This document shows, piece after piece, positions 35,636 through 40,078 of a stretch of 40,078 bases of DNA. Position 1 is the first letter of the stretch. Every line of letters begins with the position of its first letter. The notes below the pieces were generated by a model. It had not been told where the DNA came from and did not search any database. It saw only the letters and a list, made by a program, of their open reading frames with translations. This DNA is from Mesorhizobium silamurunense (lineage in GTDB: Bacteria; Pseudomonadota; Alphaproteobacteria; Rhizobiales; Rhizobiaceae). A program made the translations under genes and the position numbers. The stretch covers positions 1 through 40,078 of the forward strand of contig NZ_JHQR01000007.1 in NCBI RefSeq assembly GCF_014843825.1, given 5' to 3'.

Positions 35636-36418
35636 TCACCAGACGCGCATGGTCAGGCCGGTCCAGAGATAGAACCAGATCGTCGGGTGGAACCACTGCT
35701 TCGACGGCAGGCCGGGATCGATCGTCGCGGGCTTTCCGGCAAGCGCATCGTTCACCGCCTCGACGCAGATGTCGCGGGAAAACGCAGCCTGCCGCAGCGC
35801 GTAGCTGGCGATGGTGTCGCCAGGTTTCGGCTTGCCGCGCGCCTGTTTCAGCACACCGCCGGTGTCGACGCCGGCATCGACCAGATGCACGGTGGTGCCG
35901 AAGTTCCCTCGATCGCCGGAGGCCAGCGCCCAGTAACCGCCGTTCATGCCGCGATATTTCGGGGCGATGCCGGCATGATAGTTGAGCACCGGGCAGGGCA
36001 TCTTCGCGAGGGTGTCTTTCGACAGCAGCCGGCAGCCGGCGAGCAGCACGACGCCCGGCTTGAGGTTTGCAATTTCTTTGACGCATTCCGGCCCGTTGGC
36101 GGACGGGACGTGGATAATCGTCTGGCTTGGGCGAGGCTCTGTCTCGAGCTTCTCCTCGGTAATCAGACGCGCGGCGTGGCTGGCGAAGAACCGCTTGCCG
36201 AGCCTGGTCAGCACCATGGTGCCGAGCTGGCCGATGGCCGAGATCCACCCCTGACGGCGGGCACGGCCGAGCAGCAAATGCTTTTTGGATTCAGGCGTTT
36301 CGAGGATGGCGCTGACGGGACCGACGCGATCGGCGATGGCGTTGACGATGGCCCAGACATGCGGACCGCCTTCGGTGACGACCACGATCGGTCGCGGACT
36401 GGATTCCGACGCTGCCAT
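35636..36418 (-). CDS. Formyltransferase-family protein (Fmt/PurN-like fold)
   Basis: Protein of 260 residues with the 10-formyl-THF-dependent transferase core. The catalytic Asn and His appear in VLNYHAGIAPKYRGMNG and the catalytic Asp in HLVDAGVDTGGV. An N-terminal Rossmann-like strand (PIVVVTEGG) precedes them. It lacks the C-terminal OB domain of true methionyl-tRNA formyltransferase, so it more likely formylates an amino-sugar or other small molecule. ATG 36418 is chosen; GTG 36427 is also open and neither has a strong ribosome-binding site. It shares strand with the C1 operon but is separated by 133 nt. A link to folate C1 units is possible but unproven. Confidence 0.8.
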   Translation of the reverse strand: MAASESSPRPIVVVTEGGPHVWAIVNAIADRVGPVSAILETPESKKHLLLGRARRQGWISAIGQLGTMVLTRLGKRFFASHAARLITEEKLETEPRPSQTIIHVPSANGPECVKEIANLKPGVVLLAGCRLLSKDTLAKMPCPVLNYHAGIAPKYRGMNGGYWALASGDRGNFGTTVHLVDAGVDTGGVLKQARGKPKPGDTIASYALRQAAFSRDICVEAVNDALAGKPATIDPGLPSKQWFHPTIWFYLWTGLTMRVW

Positions 36419-36510
36419 GGCAAGCACCCGCTCTGAAAACCGGGCGGATGCTATGCGGGGCGGGTTAATCCTTGGTGTGCCGCGACCTTAGTCAGGCATG
36501 CGGGCTGTGC

Positions 36511-37086
36511 TCAGCGCTTGAATTCCATGATGTCGAGCTTCGATTCGTAGTGGGGCGCGGGGAATTCGATGCGCCATTCGGTGGCGCTGTTGCGGAAGGC
36601 GTAACCGACCTGGTCGCTTTCGGGGCCGCTGCCATAGGGCTTGGCCTTGTCGTCATTGACCGAAAATGAGCCTAGATAGATGGCGCGCTTCTCACCGTCG
36701 TCGAAGAAGCGGCCGGTCGTGCGCTGCGAGCCGCTGATTTTTTGCAGCCGCCAGCCGGAGCCGTCGTCGCTCACCTTGCATTTGAACCAGCCATAGATGA
36801 CGAGCGGACTCAAGCCGCCGGCCTTGATGGTGCGGCATGTCCAGCTGCCGGTCAGGTGCTTGTCGGAGAAGGCGACCAGCGGCTTGGCGAGCAGCGCATC
36901 GAGCTGCTTCACCTCGGCCGGGTCGCCGGCCTTCGCTTCCTCGAGGGCGGCCTTGCGCGTTTCGCCATATTTGTCGAGCCGCGCCTTGTCGGCAGCGGTG
37001 ATCAGCTTCTGTACCTCGCCATCGGCATGGGCCGGCACGGCGAAGCCGATCAAGCAAAAGGCGGCAAGCAGCAGGCGAGGAGTCAT
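36511..37086 (-). CDS. DUF4893 secreted hypothetical protein
   Basis: Protein of 191 residues with a signal peptide (MTPRLLLAAFCLIGFAVPAHA, cleavage near residue 21). The mature domain carries LTGSWTCRTIKAGGL, LVIYGWFKCKV and RTTGRFFDDGEKRAIYLGS, consistent with DUF4893. Two Cys residues (WTCRT, WFKCK) may form a disulfide in the periplasm. The start at 37086 places the signal peptide at the N-terminus; the frame to 37167 adds an unlikely polar leader. It diverges from the SDR gene at 37209. No function is known. Confidence 0.8.
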   Translation of the reverse strand: MTPRLLLAAFCLIGFAVPAHADGEVQKLITAADKARLDKYGETRKAALEEAKAGDPAEVKQLDALLAKPLVAFSDKHLTGSWTCRTIKAGGLSPLVIYGWFKCKVSDDGSGWRLQKISGSQRTTGRFFDDGEKRAIYLGSFSVNDDKAKPYGSGPESDQVGYAFRNSATEWRIEFPAPHYESKLDIMEFKR

Positions 37087-37208
37087 GGACGCGTTTCCCG
37101 GATCGGTGGCTGGAACAGCTGTTTTGTCTTCTGGCGCACAACTTACCCGTTCGCGGGCTGCTGTCATCCGTGCTTAACAGCGTGGGAGCGGAAATGGCGG
37201 TTTGATCG

Positions 37209-38123
37209 ATGCGTATCTTGCTCACAGGATCGTCCGGCTGGCTGGGCAGCGCGCTCGCGCCGCGTCTGCGCGGCCTTGGCCATGAGGTGATCGGCCTCGA
37301 CCCGGTTCCGTCTTTAGAAACTCAGGTGCCGGGCTCGATTGCCGATCGCGACCTCGTCATGCGGATTGTCCGCGAGAACGGCATCGAGGCCATCATCCAC
37401 AGCGGCGCGCTGCACAAGCCGAACATCGAGCACTATGAAAATTCGGACTTCGTCGCGACAAACTTGCAAGGGACAGTCAACCTGCTCGACGCGGCTGTGG
37501 CGTCGGACGTTCCGCGTTTCATCTTCACCTCGACGACATCGCTGATGATTTCACAAGCGATCCGCGCTGGCTTCCAGGGCGGCGCGCGTAAGGCCGCCTG
37601 GCTGACGGAAGACATGTCGCCGGAGCCGCGCAACATCTATGGCCAGACGAAACTCTCGGCCGAGCATCTTTGCCGGCTCTATCATGTCGAGCATAGGTTG
37701 TCGGTGGTGGTGTTGCGGACAGCCCGCTTCTTTCCCGAGGCCGACGACATGGCGCATGCGATTGAGCAGTCGGATGCCAACACCAAGGCCAACGAGCTGC
37801 TGTTCAGGCGGTTGACGGTGGAGGATGCGGCGGAGGCCCATATCGCGGCATTGGAGAAAGCGCCGCAGCTTGGTTTCGACCTCTTCATCGTCTCGGCGCC
37901 GACACCGTTCCGGCCGCAGGATTGCGCCGAACTGATCGCCGACGCGCCGGTCGTCGTCGCGCGCTGCTTCCCGGATTATCCCAGACTTTATGCGAGGAAG
38001 GGCTGGACGATGTTCTCCTCGATCGACCGCGTCTACGACCCGTCACGGGCGAGGCAACGGCTCGGCTTCGTCTGCAAGACGAGTTTTGCCGATGTGCTGG
38101 CGGCGCTCGAAGCGGAGGTGTGA
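37209..38123 (+). CDS. NAD(P)-dependent epimerase/dehydratase (extended SDR)
   Basis: Protein of 304 residues with the Rossmann loop LLTGSSGWLGSAL at residues 4-16. The catalytic triad is visible: FTSTTSLM for Ser/Thr and Tyr-x3-Lys as YGQTK. The C-terminal half shows RLTVEDAAEAHIAALE, typical of nucleotide-sugar epimerases and related reductases. It lies between the C1 genes but on the opposite strand, converging on DUF1638 with 5 nt between stops. It probably has no direct part in methyl transfer. Substrate unknown. Confidence 0.85.
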   Translation: MRILLTGSSGWLGSALAPRLRGLGHEVIGLDPVPSLETQVPGSIADRDLVMRIVRENGIEAIIHSGALHKPNIEHYENSDFVATNLQGTVNLLDAAVASDVPRFIFTSTTSLMISQAIRAGFQGGARKAAWLTEDMSPEPRNIYGQTKLSAEHLCRLYHVEHRLSVVVLRTARFFPEADDMAHAIEQSDANTKANELLFRRLTVEDAAEAHIAALEKAPQLGFDLFIVSAPTPFRPQDCAELIADAPVVVARCFPDYPRLYARKGWTMFSSIDRVYDPSRARQRLGFVCKTSFADVLAALEAEV

Positions 38124-38128
38124 AACCC

Positions 38129-38758
38129 TCAGGCGCTGGCCACCGCCCGCGCAAGTTCACTGGTCAGGTCGCCATAGCCGGTCGAGCGGCGTTCATAGAC
38201 GAGGCCGAGCATGGCCGCGGCTTTCTCGGCGACCTTGTCGAGCTCCGGATCGTCGGTCTGGGCTAGATAAATCAGCTTCTCGTAGTTGCCGAAATAGTCC
38301 TTGATCAGCTCGGGATGCCGGTCGAGGCCGAGCGGCTTGATGAAGAAGGCATCGAACTGGCGGCAGAGGAAGTCGGTCATGTAGAACGACATCATGTCGT
38401 CGTCGGCGACCTTCGCATAGGCGTCCATGCCCTGGTAGAAGGCAAAGCAGTGCGGGCCCGCCATGCGCTCGACGCCGTGCTTTTCGATCACGCGGTCGAG
38501 AATGCCGCCCGTGCCGCAATCGGCATAGCCGACGAAGATATGCCGATAACCTTCGGCCTTGGCCTTCTCGATCGCCTTGTCCATGGCCGGCGCGATGCGG
38601 TCCGGATAGAAGTGGAATTCGGCCGGCAGGCAGGTCAGATCGAGATGGTCGAGGCCGAGCCGCTCCTTGACGGCCAAAACTTCGCGCGCAATCATCCCGC
38701 AGGCGATGACGAGCAGCCTGTCTGCTTGATTCGGTTTCGTTTTTTGCGTTTTGACCAA
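38129..38758 (-). CDS. DUF1638 family protein of the corrinoid methyltransferase system
   Basis: Protein of 209 residues matching DUF1638, a family found beside methylamine/corrinoid methyltransferase genes in archaea and bacteria but without proven function. Conserved-looking Cys positions occur in LLVIACGMIARE, LTCLPAEFHFYP, YADCGTGGILD and GPHCFAFYQG, suggesting metal or corrinoid-related chemistry. The frame opens at TTG 38758 after an in-frame stop, with no earlier ATG or GTG. The weak start and poor ribosome-binding site suggest low expression. It sits between the SDR and the divergent entericidin gene, upstream of the other minus-strand C1 genes. Confidence 0.85.
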   Translation of the reverse strand: MVKTQKTKPNQADRLLVIACGMIAREVLAVKERLGLDHLDLTCLPAEFHFYPDRIAPAMDKAIEKAKAEGYRHIFVGYADCGTGGILDRVIEKHGVERMAGPHCFAFYQGMDAYAKVADDDMMSFYMTDFLCRQFDAFFIKPLGLDRHPELIKDYFGNYEKLIYLAQTDDPELDKVAEKAAAMLGLVYERRSTGYGDLTSELARAVASA

Positions 38759-38810
38759 GTCGAGCCGGCTTTCGCTGCGGGGCTAATATCTGTCCAGGGA
38801 GACACCGTCC

Positions 38811-38945
38811 ATGAAACTGCTACGCATTGCGCCGATGGCCATCCTTGCCTGCGCGCTTGCCCTCACGGCCTGCGCCAACACCATTCGGGGTGTCGGCAAA
38901 GATGTCAAATCGACCGCAAGAGCTGTCAAAGACACTGTCAACTGA
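38811..38945 (+). CDS. Entericidin-like small lipoprotein
   Basis: Lipoprotein of 44 residues: MKLLRIAPMAILACALALTACAN with the lipobox LTAC at residues 18-21. A short amphipathic helix (GKDVKSTARAVKDTVN) follows, the form of EcnA/EcnB entericidins. The start at 38811 is preceded by GGGAGA. Entericidins are envelope-associated peptides tied to stress or lysis in enterobacteria; rhizobia carry many. It is monocistronic, closed by a strong bidirectional terminator. Confidence 0.85.
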   Translation: MKLLRIAPMAILACALALTACANTIRGVGKDVKSTARAVKDTVN

Positions 38946-38973
38946 TCTGCAGCCTCGTCCATCATCTGGGAAC

Positions 38974-39005
38974 AAAAAAGCCGCGCTGCAAGGCGCGGCT
39001 TTTTT
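38974..39005. terminator. Bidirectional Rho-independent terminator
   Basis: AAAAAAGCCGCGC (from 38974) pairs with GCGCGGCTTTTTT (to 39005) around a short loop. It serves the entericidin gene on plus and the corrinoid protein gene on minus, which stops at 39027. Confidence 0.92.
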
Positions 39006-39026
39006 GGTCCATCCTGATGCCTTGGG

Positions 39027-39725
39027 TCAGGCCGTAGCGCGGACGTTGTGCTTGCGCTTCATGTAGTCCTTGGCGGTCTCGACCGCCACTGCGGCGTCGC
39101 GGCAATAGGCGTCGGCGCCGACGGCCTTGCCGAATTCCTCGTTGAGCGGCGCACCGCCGACCAGCACGACATAGTCGTCGCGGATGCCCTTTTCCTTCAT
39201 GGTGTCGATGACGACCTTCATGTAGGGCATGGTGGTGGTGAGCAGCGCCGACATGCCGATGATGTCGGGCTGGTGCTGTTCGATGGCATCGAGATATTTC
39301 TCGACTGCGTTGTTGATGCCGAGGTCGATGACGTCGAAGCCGGCGCCCTCCATCATCATGCCGACGAGGTTCTTGCCGATGTCGTGGATGTCGCCCTTGA
39401 CGGTGCCGATCACCATCTTGCCCTGCTTGGGCGCGCCGGTGGCGGCAAGCAGCGGGCGGAGGATCGCCATGCCGGCCTTCATGGCGTTGGCCGAGAGCAG
39501 CACTTCCGGCACGAACAGGATGCCGTCGCGGAAATCCTCGCCGACAATGCGCATGCCTTCGACCAGCGCTTCGGTCAGCACGGTATAGGGCTGCCAGCCG
39601 CGCTCGAGAAGGATGTTGGTGCCTTCCTCGATCTCTTCCTTCAGCCCGTCATAAAGGTCGTCATGCATCTGCTGCACGAGTTCCTCGTCGGAAAGCTCGG
39701 AAAGGATGATCTCGTCGTCGGACAT
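39027..39725 (-). CDS. Methyltransferase cognate corrinoid protein (MtbC/MttC-like)
   Basis: Methyl-carrier of 232 residues. Residues 10 to about 95 form the helical Met-synthase-type cap domain (YDGLKEEIEEGTNILLERGW, FVPEVLLSANAMKAG). The B12-binding Rossmann domain from about residue 103 carries the lower-ligand motif D112-x-H114-x2-G117 in GDIHDIGKNL, with GMSALLTTT and VLVGGAPLN beyond. His114 would coordinate cobalt. It diverges from the MttB gene at 39997 across a 271-nt regulatory gap, so the two are probably co-controlled. It is the likely substrate of the RamA-like activase. The start at 39725 has GAGG. Confidence 0.95.
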   Translation of the reverse strand: MSDDEIILSELSDEELVQQMHDDLYDGLKEEIEEGTNILLERGWQPYTVLTEALVEGMRIVGEDFRDGILFVPEVLLSANAMKAGMAILRPLLAATGAPKQGKMVIGTVKGDIHDIGKNLVGMMMEGAGFDVIDLGINNAVEKYLDAIEQHQPDIIGMSALLTTTMPYMKVVIDTMKEKGIRDDYVVLVGGAPLNEEFGKAVGADAYCRDAAVAVETAKDYMKRKHNVRATA

Positions 39726-39820
39726 TTTTTCCTCGGGCTCCTTGCTGCTCGGAATGACTGCGGCAGCCTAAAAATCGATGGCCAATACCTAACCCGCGAG
39801 GGCAAGGTAGCCATAGCTGA

Positions 39821-39885
39821 TTTGCGACTTCCCGCAAAAGGAAAGCGACTGAAAAGTTGGCGCTTTTCTTGTCGATTTTGCGACA
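39821..39885. promoter_or_regulatory. Cluster of TTTGCGAC-type sites between corrinoid protein and MttB genes
   Basis: TTTGCG (39821-39826) is mirrored by CGCAAA (39833-39838). AAAGCG (39842-39847) is mirrored by CGCTTT (39861-39866). TGTCG (39870-39874) is mirrored by CGACA (39881-39885). Exact octamer TTTGCGAC occurs at 39821-39828 and 39877-39884. The cluster lies 96-160 nt upstream of the corrinoid gene and 112-176 nt upstream of MttB, a suitable place for a shared activator. Confidence 0.5.
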
Positions 39886-39996
39886 GGCGTTGGCGCTGGC
39901 GGGCCGTTTCCAATAGGGTGCATGGCTACGATCCGGCAAGAAGCGGCGGCAAACCGGCCGCGAGCCAATTCAGGCCAATCTATAGGAAGAACGATC

Positions 39997-40078
39997 ATGA
40001 GCGATAACGCGGCAGTCGAACAGGAAGCGTCGGGTGGTCGGCGCGGACGCGGCGCCAGCGGCGGCGCGGCGGCCAGGC
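39997..40078 (+). CDS. Start of an MttB-family trimethylamine/betaine methyltransferase (cut by window edge)
   Basis: Only 27 codons are visible: MSDNAAVEQEASGGRRGRG followed by more Gly/Ala/Arg. An AGGAAG site precedes the ATG. The identity is inferred from context (divergent corrinoid protein, complete methyl-transfer operon) and because rhizobial MttB-like proteins often start with such a Gly/Arg-rich leader. Substrate, presence of the barrel and any pyrrolysine-type amber codon cannot be judged. Non-pyrrolysine members such as MtgB act on glycine betaine; others use proline betaine or carnitine. Confidence 0.6.
   Translation, partial: MSDNAAVEQEASGGRRGRGASGGAAAR

Noticed and set aside
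39726..39996. Possible cobalamin riboswitch before the corrinoid/MttB genes
   Set aside because: No B12-box-like sequence or multi-helix aptamer was found; the gap is occupied by TTTGCGAC-type palindromes.
39048..40007. 319-residue plus-strand open frame through the corrinoid protein gene into the MttB start
   Set aside because: Antisense to a protein with a perfect DxHxxG motif, and it would overlap the regulatory gap and the MttB start in another frame.

Overview
The window reads as a GC-rich alphaproteobacterial chromosome of the Rhizobiales, most likely Mesorhizobium or a close relative. This rests on dense GC-rich coding, DUF1127 proteins, a TPP-riboswitch thiCOSGE(D) operon, a soxBDA cluster and a rhizobial-type intergenic palindrome. 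It is inferred from gene content only. No rRNA, tRNA, CRISPR array, transposase or phage gene was seen.

Layout. 1-2147 (minus): soxB, soxD and the start of soxA, the heterotetrameric sarcosine oxidase. 2355-5361 (plus): a DUF3772/MscS channel, a terminator plus repeat, and a small secreted protein. 5567-13427 (plus): a tightly packed envelope-sugar cluster with a HAD-UbiA fusion, a DprE1-like oxidase, an SMR-type transporter, an extended SDR, a class-III aminotransferase, a polytopic membrane protein and an FkbM methyltransferase. 13518-18846 (plus): TPP riboswitch and thiC-thiO-thiS-thiG-thiE-thiD. 19003-21564 (plus): a dimethylglycine-dehydrogenase-like FAD/GcvT protein. 21652-25700 (plus): a DUF1194 protein, a crystallin-fold secreted protein with a doubtful start, and an SsuABC/TauABC-type ABC transporter. 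25717-30169: a GlxA/GbdR-type AraC regulator, small proteins, a LysR regulator and an HSL-family hydrolase. 30352-40078: a corrinoid-dependent C1 demethylation system (RamA-like activase, pterin-binding methyltransferase, MetF, MetV-like Fe-S protein, a PF13769-type small protein, DUF1638, corrinoid protein, start of MttB), interrupted by a formyltransferase, a DUF4893 protein, an SDR and an entericidin.

How it fits together. The last region holds all steps needed to move a methyl group from a methylated amine to a corrinoid, then to tetrahydrofolate, and oxidise it to methylene-THF. The same 40 kb carries a dimethylglycine-dehydrogenase-like gene, sarcosine oxidase and a GbdR-type regulator. 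Together they suggest a betaine-type pathway (betaine to dimethylglycine to sarcosine to glycine) whose first step is corrinoid-dependent rather than a Rieske monooxygenase. A TTTGCGAC/GCGACA motif recurs in the intergenic regions of several of these units and may be a shared operator. The substrate and the regulon are inferences.
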